In this document: in pieces, positions 7,605 through 15,651 of the stretch | Position numbering within the stretch: the stretch's first letter is position 1 | Layout: every line of letters starts with the position of its first letter | The notes under the pieces: model-generated | Databases searched by the model: none | The model's input: the letters and a program-made list of their open reading frames with translations, nothing else | Told to the model about the DNA's origin: nothing | Position numbers and translations under genes: made by a program | From: Pelagibacteraceae bacterium AG-426-L23 | GTDB lineage: Bacteria > Pseudomonadota > Alphaproteobacteria > Pelagibacterales > Pelagibacteraceae | Length of the DNA stretch: 64,000 nucleotides | Direction: 5' to 3' | NCBI GenBank assembly: GCA_003213115.1 | Contig: QCNU01000001.1 | Span: forward strand, 62,001 to 126,000

Positions 7605-8731
7605 CTTTTATAAACTTTACCCAAATAAACTTTAATAAAACTCTTTCTTTTTAATAAAAATTTCATAAAAAAATTTCTTATAATTTGCATAAAAGAACTT
7701 GAAAAATGAAATACAAAAAAATTAAGATTTGTCCTTGTTTTGACAATTTTTGCTTTTTTTGATCGTTCTTGAAAGTATGAGTTTTGAACATCTGAACTTT
7801 CTTCTTTTAGTAAATTAAATAATTCATATGCACTTTCTATAGACTGTCCAGCCCCTTGTGCTAATGTTGGTAAAAATCCATTAAATGCATCACCAATATA
7901 AAAAACTTTATTGTTAGAAGATGGAAGAATACTTGGAGTTGAATATAATGGCCAGGATTTTAACTCGCCATCAAAAACTTTTTTTAAATTTTGGTTTTGA
8001 TTAACTGCTTTATTCACTAAAGATTTAACATTATTTGGTTCGTACTTCTTGTCTCTTATTATACAAACAAGATTAAGATCCTTATTGTTATTAATTGGAT
8101 AAACAACTAAATGACAATTTTTTCCCATCATAAGACTTATTCTTTCTTCATTAATTATTAATTCAAATTTTGATTTAAGTATTGTTCTAACAGCTATAGC
8201 GTTTTGGAATTTCGGTTTATTTTTTTTCTTTTCAAAAAAAGATCTTGTATTAGAAAAAATTCCGTCAGCTCCCACAACGATATCAACTAGATCGTTAGTA
8301 TTATCATCAAATTTAATTAGTACTTTATCTTTTATTTCAGAAACTTCTTTTATTCTTTTTCCAAATCTTAAATGTTGAGTATAGATATCATCTTTTAAAA
8401 ATTCAATTAAAACTGATCTTTGTAAAGTAGTGTATTTATACTTTTCGGTATTAAACTGACTTAAATCTAAATCACATATTTTTTTGTTTTGAATATTATA
8501 AAAATCAATTCCTTTAGGATAAAAAATTTTATCATAATCTATTTTATCAAATCCAATTTGATTTAAAATCTTTGTACTATTTGAAGCCAATTGAATTCCA
8601 TAACCCTCATCAAGAGATAAGTTTTCTTCTTTTTCATAAATCATGAAATCGTGTTTTAAATACTTCTTAATTAAATTTCCAAAAGTAAGCCCTGCTATAC
8701 CTGCTCCAATAATTGCTATTTTTTTTTTCAT
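7601..8731 (-). CDS. FAD-dependent monooxygenase (aromatic hydroxylase fold)
   Basis: A 376-residue flavoprotein of the p-hydroxybenzoate hydroxylase fold. It has the N-terminal dinucleotide motif IAIIGAGIAGLTFG, the DG motif VVGADGIFSNTR near residue 155, and the GD motif FYIGDAFNGFLPTLAQGAG near residue 290. The superfamily includes UbiH-type ubiquinone hydroxylases, salicylate hydroxylase and kynurenine monooxygenase; I cannot choose the substrate from sequence. The C-terminus is basic and hydrophobic (QIIRNFFMKFLLKR), which might touch the membrane. It overlaps the mutY stop by one base, so the two are co-transcribed. Confidence 0.82.
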   Translation of the reverse strand: MKKKIAIIGAGIAGLTFGNLIKKYLKHDFMIYEKEENLSLDEGYGIQLASNSTKILNQIGFDKIDYDKIFYPKGIDFYNIQNKKICDLDLSQFNTEKYKYTTLQRSVLIEFLKDDIYTQHLRFGKRIKEVSEIKDKVLIKFDDNTNDLVDIVVGADGIFSNTRSFFEKKKNKPKFQNAIAVRTILKSKFELIINEERISLMMGKNCHLVVYPINNNKDLNLVCIIRDKKYEPNNVKSLVNKAVNQNQNLKKVFDGELKSWPLYSTPSILPSSNNKVFYIGDAFNGFLPTLAQGAGQSIESAYELFNLLKEESSDVQNSYFQERSKKAKIVKTRTNLNFFVFHFSSSFMQIIRNFFMKFLLKRKSFIKVYLGKVYKS

Positions 8732-9732
8732 TAAAATAAAGTTTCAACTTGTTTAAATATTTTTTTTGTGAAAGTTGGTATGAAATCTTTATTTAAGTCT
8801 AAAGAATGCCAATCATATTTTGCAGGTTTCTTATCAGAAAATTTATAATATAAATTAATATTCAATTTTAAATTTGATATAGAATTTTTGTAATTTTTTA
8901 AAAATTTCCAATTTTTATTACTTGATAAATTATTAGTCTCTTTAATTGTGGGAAGGTAAAAATTTTTTAAAAAACTTATTTGATTTTTTTTTGTGAGAGC
9001 TATTTGTTTATTTTTATTTATGTAGCAAAAAATATCGTAATTTTTATTTTTTATCAATTTTTTACTAGTTGTTTTTATTTTATTAGAAGATTTAAAATAT
9101 TTACATGTTTTGTTTAAACAGCAACTTACACATTTTGGTTCTTTAGGTTTGCACATTAAAGCTCCAAATTCCATTAGAGCCTCTAAAAAGTCTGCACTAC
9201 GATTTGTATTAAAGAAGTTTTTTTTGTTTATTATAATAAGTCTATCAAAATTTATTTTCTTTTCCTCTTTATTAAGATTTCTAGCAAATATCCTCTTAAC
9301 ATTTCCATCAATTGCTATTCTTGGCTGGTTATATACCAGGCCCAAAAGCGCGTTAGCAGTGTATTCGCCAACGCCTGGAAGTTTTTTTACCTCTTCAAGA
9401 GTTTTAGGTAGTTTTGAGTTATGTTCTTTAACTAAAATTTTAGCCGAAGCCAAAAGATTTTTTGCCCTTCTATAATAACCAAGTCCTTCCCATAGCTTTA
9501 AAATTTCTAGTTCTTCACTCTTAGATAGTGATTTCAAAGTTTTAAATTTTTTTGTAAAATTTTTAAAATAGGGAATTACAGTTTTAACTTGAGTTTGTTG
9601 CAACATAAATTCACTTAAAAGTCTATAATAAAGCTTTTTTGAAGAACTTTTGCCAACACGCCAAGGTAAGTTGCGTTTATTATTATCATACCAAGATAGA
9701 ATTTTTTTTGTTAAATTAGTATTAAAATGCAT
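8731..9732 (-). CDS. mutY: A/G-specific adenine DNA glycosylase MutY
   Basis: MutY removes adenine mispaired with 8-oxoguanine. With the ATG at 9732 the protein has 333 residues. It has the catalytic NLPWR region, the WEGLGYYRRAKNL helix, the helix-hairpin-helix LPGVGEYTANALLG followed by the catalytic Asp in IAIDGNVKR, and the 4Fe-4S set CKPKEPKCVSCCLNKTC with exact C-x6-C-x2-C-x5-C spacing. A weaker NUDIX-like C-terminal domain follows. Its ATG is interlocked with that of the divergent dciA-like gene in the palindrome ATGCAT. The longer upstream frame has no family similarity and is rejected. Confidence 0.94.
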   Translation of the reverse strand: MHFNTNLTKKILSWYDNNKRNLPWRVGKSSSKKLYYRLLSEFMLQQTQVKTVIPYFKNFTKKFKTLKSLSKSEELEILKLWEGLGYYRRAKNLLASAKILVKEHNSKLPKTLEEVKKLPGVGEYTANALLGLVYNQPRIAIDGNVKRIFARNLNKEEKKINFDRLIIINKKNFFNTNRSADFLEALMEFGALMCKPKEPKCVSCCLNKTCKYFKSSNKIKTTSKKLIKNKNYDIFCYINKNKQIALTKKNQISFLKNFYLPTIKETNNLSSNKNWKFLKNYKNSISNLKLNINLYYKFSDKKPAKYDWHSLDLNKDFIPTFTKKIFKQVETLF

Positions 9733-10218
9733 AATAAAAAAAATAATACTAATAAAAGCCGCAATTTCATACAAGGGCTAAGACCGCTCTCCACCGCTTT
9801 GCCACACGGTTTAAAAAAAATTATTAAAAAAAGTGGTTATAATTTATCCAATGTTGTTGATAACTGGAGTAAAATCGTAGGTAAGAATATTTCAAATTCC
9901 TGTTATCCAAATTCAATCAAAATAGGAAAAGAGCTTAGTAACGGGATACTCGTTATAAATGTAATACACGGAAAAGAACTAGATATTGAGTATGGTAAAA
10001 AAGAAATAATAGACAGAATAAATAGTTTTTATGGTTATAACTATGTGAAAGAAATTAAATTAAAAATAGTTCATGAAAAAAGCCAATTAGAAAATAAAAT
10101 AAAAAAAACAAATTTAAATACCATTCAAACAAACTTAAAATTAAAAAACGTAAAAAATGAAAAACTTAAACACTCATTGAACAAACTAATTAAGGCTTAC
10201 AACTCCAAAAATGTATAA
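9727..10218 (+). CDS. DUF721 / DciA-like protein
   Basis: A 163-residue DUF721 family protein. The conserved core spans SYNL-like SGYNLSNVVDNWSKIVGKNI and GILVINVIHGKELDIEY. DUF721 includes DciA, the loader or operator of the replicative helicase DnaB in bacteria lacking DnaC; that role is inferred here from the family only. The C-terminal third is a lysine/asparagine-rich tail of low complexity. The ATG at 9727 overlaps the mutY start in opposite orientation; no other in-frame ATG follows before the conserved core. It overlaps the dsbA-like start by 8 bases, and the mutY-DUF721-dsbA-smc order is common in alphaproteobacteria. Confidence 0.82.
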   Translation: MHNKKNNTNKSRNFIQGLRPLSTALPHGLKKIIKKSGYNLSNVVDNWSKIVGKNISNSCYPNSIKIGKELSNGILVINVIHGKELDIEYGKKEIIDRINSFYGYNYVKEIKLKIVHEKSQLENKIKKTNLNTIQTNLKLKNVKNEKLKHSLNKLIKAYNSKNV

Positions 10219-10804
10219 AAAAATTATATTTTTACTTTTCATTTTTCTGTCTGTATCAATAAATTCATATGCTAATGACAAAAATACTGGTCTTGGAATA
10301 GGAAGTGTAGAGGCAAAAGTAAAGATTAAAGTTTTTTCTTCTCTTACTTGTCCTCATTGCGCTCACTTTCATGAAAAGATTTACAAAAATTTAAAAGAAG
10401 AGTTTATCGACACTGGCAAAGTAAGATTTGAACATCATGCTTTTCCATTAGATTTAGCAGCGCTCAATGCTGAGAAAATTTTAAGATGCGTTAAAAATAG
10501 TGACAAAAGTTTTCAATTTTTAAGTGAAATTTATAAAAAACAAAATAAATGGGCTGTGGGATCTGATATAAATAAGATAAACGAATCTTTAAAAAAAATT
10601 GGTTTGAATTTTAATTTAGATAATGCAAAAATTGATAGTTGTCTTAAAGATGAAAATACTCAGGATAAAATATTAAATGAAAGAATTCAGGCACAAAAAA
10701 AATATAAAATTACTTCAACACCCACAATTTTTATCAATGAAAAAAAGTATGAAGGAAAACACGATTATAAAAAATTTAAAAAAATGGTAATTAAAAATCT
10801 TTAA
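10211..10804 (+). CDS. DsbA-family periplasmic thiol:disulfide oxidoreductase
   Basis: A 197-residue thioredoxin-fold protein with a clear signal peptide (KKIIFLLFIFLSVSINSYA). The active site is CPHC in SSLTCPHCAHFHEKIY near residue 47, and the cis-proline loop is TSTPTIFINEKKYEG near the C-terminus. It should form or shuffle disulfides in periplasmic proteins. It overlaps the upstream DUF721 gene and lies two bases before smc, the usual alphaproteobacterial arrangement. The exact partner is not visible. Confidence 0.92.
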   Translation: MYKKIIFLLFIFLSVSINSYANDKNTGLGIGSVEAKVKIKVFSSLTCPHCAHFHEKIYKNLKEEFIDTGKVRFEHHAFPLDLAALNAEKILRCVKNSDKSFQFLSEIYKKQNKWAVGSDINKINESLKKIGLNFNLDNAKIDSCLKDENTQDKILNERIQAQKKYKITSTPTIFINEKKYEGKHDYKKFKKMVIKNL

Positions 10805-10806
10805 AT

Positions 10807-13251
10807 ATGAAATTTAAAAAGTTAGACCTGACGGGTTTCAAATCATTCTTTGATAAAACAACTTTTCTAATAGAAGATGGGCTTACAGGAATTGTAGGAC
10901 CAAATGGTTGTGGCAAATCGAACGTGGTTGAAGCATTAAGATGGTGTATGGGAGAAAGCTCTCCGAAAAGTATGAGAGGATCAGGTATGGAGGATGTAAT
11001 TTTTTCAGGAACATCTAACAGGCCTCCGAAAAACATCTCAGAAGTATCAATTTTAATCGAAAATGATGACAAAAGTGGATTTGGTCAATACAACGAATTA
11101 GATGAAATTCTTATTACTAGAAAAATAGAAAGAGACAAAGGTTCTAAATATTACATGAATGATAAAGAAATACGAGCTAGAGACGCGCAGACTTTTTTTG
11201 CTGATCTTTCAACTGGTGCTCACTCACCCTCACTAATTAGTCAAGGTAAAATAGGAATGCTGGTAACTTCTAAGCCCTCAGAAAGAAAATCTATTTTAGA
11301 GGAAGCGGCAGGTATTTCGGGTATACACGCTAGAAGACAAGAGGCAGAAACAAGATTAAATGCAGCTGAAAATAATTTAAAAAGAGCCGATGAACTAAAA
11401 AAACAACAAGAAAAACAGCTAGAAAATTTAAAAAAGCAGGCAGAAGAAGCAACTAAATATAAAGAAATTTCTAAAGAAATAAGAAGTATAGAAGCAGGAT
11501 TGTATTATTTAAAGCTAGAAACAATAGAAAATGAGAAAGCAGGAATAATAGAAAAATCTAGCGAACAGGATGATGATATTTCATCAGTAAAAATTGATTT
11601 AGATCACAACAACAGTTTATTAGATGAAGAAAATAAAAAATTGGCGCCTTTGAGAGACAAAAAAATGGAAAGTTTAGCCAAACTTCAAAAAATCAATCTA
11701 GATATTGCTAGTTTAGATAAGGAAGAAAAAAGAGTAAAGAATTTACAAGTAAAATTAAAAAAATCCCTAGAAATTTTAGACTCAGATTTAGAAAGAGAAA
11801 AGAGTATTTCTTTAGATGCATCACTTAATGAGAAAAGAATTTTAGAAGAAAAAAATGAGTTACTTAAAACCGAAAAAGAACTTTTTGAAAGTGAGGATAG
11901 AGCTAATGAAGATTTAGCCTCATCAAAAAATAAATTAAAAGTGCTAAAGCATAAATTAAATGATATTATAAATAAGTTAGAAAGTTACATTGACGAAGGA
12001 AAAAAAATTACAAAAGATCTTTTTCAAGATTTAAAAGAATTAATAGATCAAATTACATTATCCCAAGAAGAGTATGCTCTAAGTTATGGAAAAAATGAAA
12101 CTATTAAAAATGATTCAATTAAAAGAAAAGAAAGAATTAAAAATATAGACCTCGAATTAGAGAATTGGATAAATCTAAAGGCAAACTCTGAAAAAATGAT
12201 GACTGAACTTATTGCAAGAAAAAATAAAATTAAAGCTGAAATAGAGGAAAACGAAAAAGATCCTGAAAGAATAGCTACTAGCAAAGGTCAGAATATTCAA
12301 AATTTAGAAAATACTAAAAAAATTAACGAAGAATTAGAAGCTGAATTAATTAAAGCAGAAGAAAAATACAACTCAATTAATCTTAAACTAAAAAATATTC
12401 AAGAAAAACTAACAACTTTTAGGGAAAACAAAGCAAGAAATGAAGCTACTTTGAGTGGTATAGAGCAAAGAAAAAAAGATTTAATATTTTCTATTAAAAA
12501 TGAATTAAAGATAGATAACGAAAAAGAGTTATTGCCAGTCTCAGATTTAAATAACATTGAAAAAAGTCAATTCCCCTCTATCGAAGAACAAGAAAATAAA
12601 TTAGAAAAGATAAAAAAACAAAGAGAAGCATTAGGGTCTGTTAACTTAAGAGCCGACGAAGAAACTAAAAAATACTCTGATGAAATAAAAAAAATGGAAG
12701 ATGATCGAGCTGATCTATACTCAGCTATTGTAAAATTAAAAACTAGCATAGATGAGCTAAACCAAAAAGGTAGGGAAAAACTTTTAAACGCTTTTACAAA
12801 AGTTAATAGAAAATTTAATGACGTCTATACAAAACTTTTTAACGGAGGTAGTGCAAAATTAGAATTGGTCGACTCTGACGATCCATTAGAGGCAGGATTG
12901 GAAATGCTTGTTTCTCCTCCAGGTAAAAGACTTCAATCCATAACTCTGCTCTCTGGTGGTGAACAGGCATTAACTGCGCTTTCATTAGTTTTTGCTGTGT
13001 TTTTAGTTAATCCATCGCCCATTTGCGTATTAGACGAAGTAGACGCTCCCTTGGATGATGCGAACGTAACTAGATTTTGTTCTTTATTAGATGAATTAGT
13101 TAAAACTACAAAAACGAAATTTATTATTATTTCACACCACGCTTTAACAATGTCGAGAATGCATAGACTCTATGGTATTACAATGCCTGAGAAAGGGGTC
13201 AGTCAACTAGTAGCTGTTGACTTACAGAAAGCAGAAGAGCTAGTAGCCTAA
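10807..13251 (+). CDS. smc: SMC-family chromosome segregation ATPase, short form
   Basis: SMC dimers organise and segregate chromosomes. The ATPase head is complete: Walker A IVGPNGCGKSN at residues 29-39, the Q-loop region SLISQGKIG, the ABC signature LLSGGEQAL near 715, and Walker B ICVLDEVDAPLDD near 740. Between the head halves are about 500 residues of charged coiled coil. The total of 814 residues is far below the 1,150-1,190 usual for bacterial SMC, and I see no globular glycine-containing hinge in the middle; the region around residues 380-430 is continuous lysine/glutamate-rich helix. The conserved arm segment ALGSVNLRADEET is present. No ScpA or ScpB gene is in the window. Confidence 0.9.
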   Translation: MKFKKLDLTGFKSFFDKTTFLIEDGLTGIVGPNGCGKSNVVEALRWCMGESSPKSMRGSGMEDVIFSGTSNRPPKNISEVSILIENDDKSGFGQYNELDEILITRKIERDKGSKYYMNDKEIRARDAQTFFADLSTGAHSPSLISQGKIGMLVTSKPSERKSILEEAAGISGIHARRQEAETRLNAAENNLKRADELKKQQEKQLENLKKQAEEATKYKEISKEIRSIEAGLYYLKLETIENEKAGIIEKSSEQDDDISSVKIDLDHNNSLLDEENKKLAPLRDKKMESLAKLQKINLDIASLDKEEKRVKNLQVKLKKSLEILDSDLEREKSISLDASLNEKRILEEKNELLKTEKELFESEDRANEDLASSKNKLKVLKHKLNDIINKLESYIDEGKKITKDLFQDLKELIDQITLSQEEYALSYGKNETIKNDSIKRKERIKNIDLELENWINLKANSEKMMTELIARKNKIKAEIEENEKDPERIATSKGQNIQNLENTKKINEELEAELIKAEEKYNSINLKLKNIQEKLTTFRENKARNEATLSGIEQRKKDLIFSIKNELKIDNEKELLPVSDLNNIEKSQFPSIEEQENKLEKIKKQREALGSVNLRADEETKKYSDEIKKMEDDRADLYSAIVKLKTSIDELNQKGREKLLNAFTKVNRKFNDVYTKLFNGGSAKLELVDSDDPLEAGLEMLVSPPGKRLQSITLLSGGEQALTALSLVFAVFLVNPSPICVLDEVDAPLDDANVTRFCSLLDELVKTTKTKFIIISHHALTMSRMHRLYGITMPEKGVSQLVAVDLQKAEELVA

Positions 13252-13258
13252 GAGGTTT

Positions 13259-13534
13259 ATGGGAAATTTTGACGATTTTAAAACTCGCCTAAAAATTGCA
13301 AAATCTAATTTAAAAAAAACAGATAATGAAAGCTCAAAAGAAGCATCATTTTTAGGTAATGCCTTTAAGCTCGGAACAGAACTTGTCGCAGCAGTAGCGG
13401 TTGGGACAATAATTGGGTTTATTTTGGATAGTTGGCTTGGTACTACACCATGGTTAATAGTAATTTTCTTTTTTGTGGGAGCAGCAGCTGGTATGCTTAA
13501 CGTTATAAGAACTGCAAAAAGAATGCAAAAGTAA
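13259..13534 (+). CDS. atpI: F0F1 ATP synthase assembly protein AtpI-like
   Basis: A 91-residue membrane protein with a hydrophilic N-terminus (NFDDFKTRLKIAKSNLKK) and two transmembrane helices, LVAAVAVGTIIGFILDSW and PWLIVIFFFVGAAAGMLN, separated by a short LGTTPW turn. This matches the alphaproteobacterial AtpI family, proposed to help assemble the c-ring. It precedes atpB in the F0 operon with a 28-base gap. Confidence 0.85.
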   Translation: MGNFDDFKTRLKIAKSNLKKTDNESSKEASFLGNAFKLGTELVAAVAVGTIIGFILDSWLGTTPWLIVIFFFVGAAAGMLNVIRTAKRMQK

Positions 13535-13562
13535 GATAACTGAAAGAAAGAAAGTAGAAATT

Positions 13563-14297
13563 ATGGCAACAAACCCTATGCATCAGTTCAATGTTTATAG
13601 AATTGGACCTGAGGTTAAAATAGCTGGAATAGACATCTCTTTTACCAACTCTAGTTTATTTATGCTTTTAAGTGCGGGTGCAATATGTATTTTTTTATTG
13701 CTAGGTACTAGGGAAAAAAAACTTATACCAGGAAAAATACAATTAGTTGCTGAAATGTTTTATAATTTTATTGCGAAGATGATAAGTGATACTGCAGGCT
13801 CTAAAGCCAAACCTTACTTTCCTTTTATATTCAGTTTGTTCATGTTTGTCTTATTCTGCAACATGGTAGGAATGTTTCCTTATTCATTTACTGTAACAAG
13901 TCATATAATTGTGACTTTAATTATGGCTATGTTTATATTTGTAGCGGTGACAATAATCGGTTTTATTAAGCATGGTTTTAAGTATTTGAAAATTTTTGTA
14001 CCAAGTGGAGTTCCTGTATTACTTTTACCTTTGATAACTGTTATTGAGATTATTTCTTATCTAAGCAGACCGGTCAGTTTATCTGTAAGATTATTTGCAA
14101 ATATGATGGCAGGTCATACAATGTTAAAAGTTTTTGGGGGATTTGTAATAAGTTTAGGATTACTAGGTGGGTGGTTACCACTTAGTTTTTCAGTAGCATT
14201 AACAGGTTTAGAAATTTTAGTTGCATTTCTACAAGCTTATGTTTTTGCAATATTAACCTGCATCTATTTAAATGATGCATTAAATTTACACCATTAA
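13563..14297 (+). CDS. atpB: ATP synthase F0 subunit a
   Basis: Subunit a forms the proton half-channels against the c-ring. The 244-residue, multi-helix protein starts MATNPMHQFNVYRIGP, and the essential arginine lies in LSRPVSLSVRLFANMMAGH (the R of SVRLFANM). A further conserved stretch, ALTGLEILVAFLQAYVFAI, forms the last helix. It is followed after 13 bases by atpE, which has a strong ribosome binding site. The F1 genes are not in this window, fitting the split F0/F1 operons of alphaproteobacteria. Confidence 0.96.
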   Translation: MATNPMHQFNVYRIGPEVKIAGIDISFTNSSLFMLLSAGAICIFLLLGTREKKLIPGKIQLVAEMFYNFIAKMISDTAGSKAKPYFPFIFSLFMFVLFCNMVGMFPYSFTVTSHIIVTLIMAMFIFVAVTIIGFIKHGFKYLKIFVPSGVPVLLLPLITVIEIISYLSRPVSLSVRLFANMMAGHTMLKVFGGFVISLGLLGGWLPLSFSVALTGLEILVAFLQAYVFAILTCIYLNDALNLHH

Positions 14298-14299
14298 CA

Positions 14300-14306
14300 A
14301 AGGAGG
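14300..14306 (+). promoter_or_regulatory. Strong Shine-Dalgarno site of atpE
   Basis: AAGGAGG lies four bases upstream of the atpE ATG. It is one of the few near-perfect ribosome binding sites in this window and matches the need for several c subunits per enzyme. Confidence 0.85.
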
Positions 14307-14310
14307 AAAA

Positions 14311-14538
14311 ATGGAGTTAGAAGCAGCAAAAATGATTGGAGCAGGTTTGGCTGCAATCGCACTAGCTGGAGCTGGAGTCGGCATCGGAATAATTTTTGGT
14401 AATTATTTATCAGGTGCAATGAGAAATCCATCTGCGGCTCAAAAGCAATTTCCTAATTTACTTTTAGGTTTTGCTTTAGCTGAAGCAACTGGCCTTTTTG
14501 GTTTAGTTGTTGCATTAATAATTTTATTTGCTTTTTAA
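14311..14538 (+). CDS. atpE: ATP synthase F0 subunit c
   Basis: Subunit c forms the proton-driven rotor ring. The 75-residue protein is a helical hairpin: a glycine/alanine-rich first helix (LAAIALAGAGVGIGIIFG), a polar loop (RNPSAAQKQFP), and a second helix carrying the proton-binding carboxylate in GFALAEATGLFGLVVALI. No sodium-type liganding pattern stands out. The strong AAGGAGG upstream suggests high expression. Confidence 0.97.
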   Translation: MELEAAKMIGAGLAAIALAGAGVGIGIIFGNYLSGAMRNPSAAQKQFPNLLLGFALAEATGLFGLVVALIILFAF

Positions 14539-14548
14539 ATAAAAGTTA

Positions 14549-15124
14549 ATGAGGATATTTGTAATTACGTCATTCTTTTTTATGATTTTTGGAAAAAATC
14601 TACTTGCTGCTGAGGCAGGAATGCCTCAGCTGGACCCTAAGTATTGGGCATCTCAAGCTTTTTGGTTGGTACTAATTTTTACTTTATTGTACTTGTCTAT
14701 ATCTAAATTCTTTGTTCCTAAAATCAGAAATAGTATTGATGTAAGAAATAGTAAGATTAAAGATGATCTAGATGAAGCAAAAAATTTAAAAGATATGTCT
14801 GAGAAAAAGTTAAAAGAATATGAAAGTTTGATTGTAAATGCTAAAAGAGAAGTACAAAAAATTTACACTGATAGTAAAAAAAAACTTAATAACGATATTC
14901 AAAATAAAAAAAAATCAGTAGAAAAAGAGATAGATGATGCGGTAGAAAAAGCACAGTCTGAAATAAATAATTTAAAAAAAAATTCAATAGATGATATTCT
15001 GAAAATTTCAGAAAAAATGACAGCTACTGTAATCGAAGAAATATCAGGAGATAAACTTAACGAAAGCAGCATCAAAGCTACTATCTCTGAAGTTTCTAAA
15101 AAAAAAATATCTAATTACTTATGA
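14549..15124 (+). CDS. atpG: ATP synthase F0 subunit b'
   Basis: The peripheral stalk subunit b' links F1 to subunit a. The 191-residue protein has a possible cleavable signal-like start (RIFVITSFFFMIFGKNLLAA), the PQLDPKYWASQAFWLVLIF membrane helix typical of b', then a long charged coiled coil. Alphaproteobacteria carry both b and b', matching the two adjacent genes. It overlaps the following b gene by four bases. The gene is called atpG, atpX or atpF2 in different genomes. Confidence 0.88.
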   Translation: MRIFVITSFFFMIFGKNLLAAEAGMPQLDPKYWASQAFWLVLIFTLLYLSISKFFVPKIRNSIDVRNSKIKDDLDEAKNLKDMSEKKLKEYESLIVNAKREVQKIYTDSKKKLNNDIQNKKKSVEKEIDDAVEKAQSEINNLKKNSIDDILKISEKMTATVIEEISGDKLNESSIKATISEVSKKKISNYL

Positions 15125-15618
15125 TAATAGATGCTACATTTTGGGTTGCAATTTCCTTCTTCATTTTTGTTTTTTTAATTTTTTATTTTAAAATTCCAGA
15201 AAAAGTAAAAATTACTTTAGAAGAAAATATAGGAAATATAAAAAAACAAATAGATGATGCTGAAAAACTTAAAGAAGAAGCTAAAACTATATTAAGCGAT
15301 TATGAAAAGAAAATTAGTGGCTCTAAATCAGAAATAAAGAAAATGATAGAAAAAGCTAATGAAGAAGCAGAAAAAAATGTTTTAAAAACTAATTCAGAGT
15401 TCCATATTTTGATGGATAATCGAAAAAAAAGTGCAGAAGAAAAAGTCAAGCAAATGAAAGAGCAAGCTTTTAAAGATATTAAAAATGCCTCTGTTAAAAT
15501 TGCAATAGAATCTGTTGAAAGATTGATTAAAAATTCAATAGACAAAAGCAAATTAGATAAATTTTATAAGTCTAGTATTGAAGAAACTAAACTGGCATTA
15601 AAGAAAAAATCTACCTAA
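15121..15618 (+). CDS. atpF: ATP synthase F0 subunit b
   Basis: A 165-residue peripheral stalk subunit. It has a single N-terminal membrane helix (TFWVAISFFIFVFLIFYFKI) and a long charged coiled coil with KTILSDYEKKISGSKSEIKK. The start lies inside the end of the b' gene (ATGA overlap), indicating translational coupling. It is the last F0 gene; the carotenoid cassette begins 33 bases later with no visible terminator. Confidence 0.92.
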   Translation: MIIDATFWVAISFFIFVFLIFYFKIPEKVKITLEENIGNIKKQIDDAEKLKEEAKTILSDYEKKISGSKSEIKKMIEKANEEAEKNVLKTNSEFHILMDNRKKSAEEKVKQMKEQAFKDIKNASVKIAIESVERLIKNSIDKSKLDKFYKSSIEETKLALKKKST

Positions 15619-15651
15619 AATAAGAACCATTACAATTTCGAATTAATTTTT

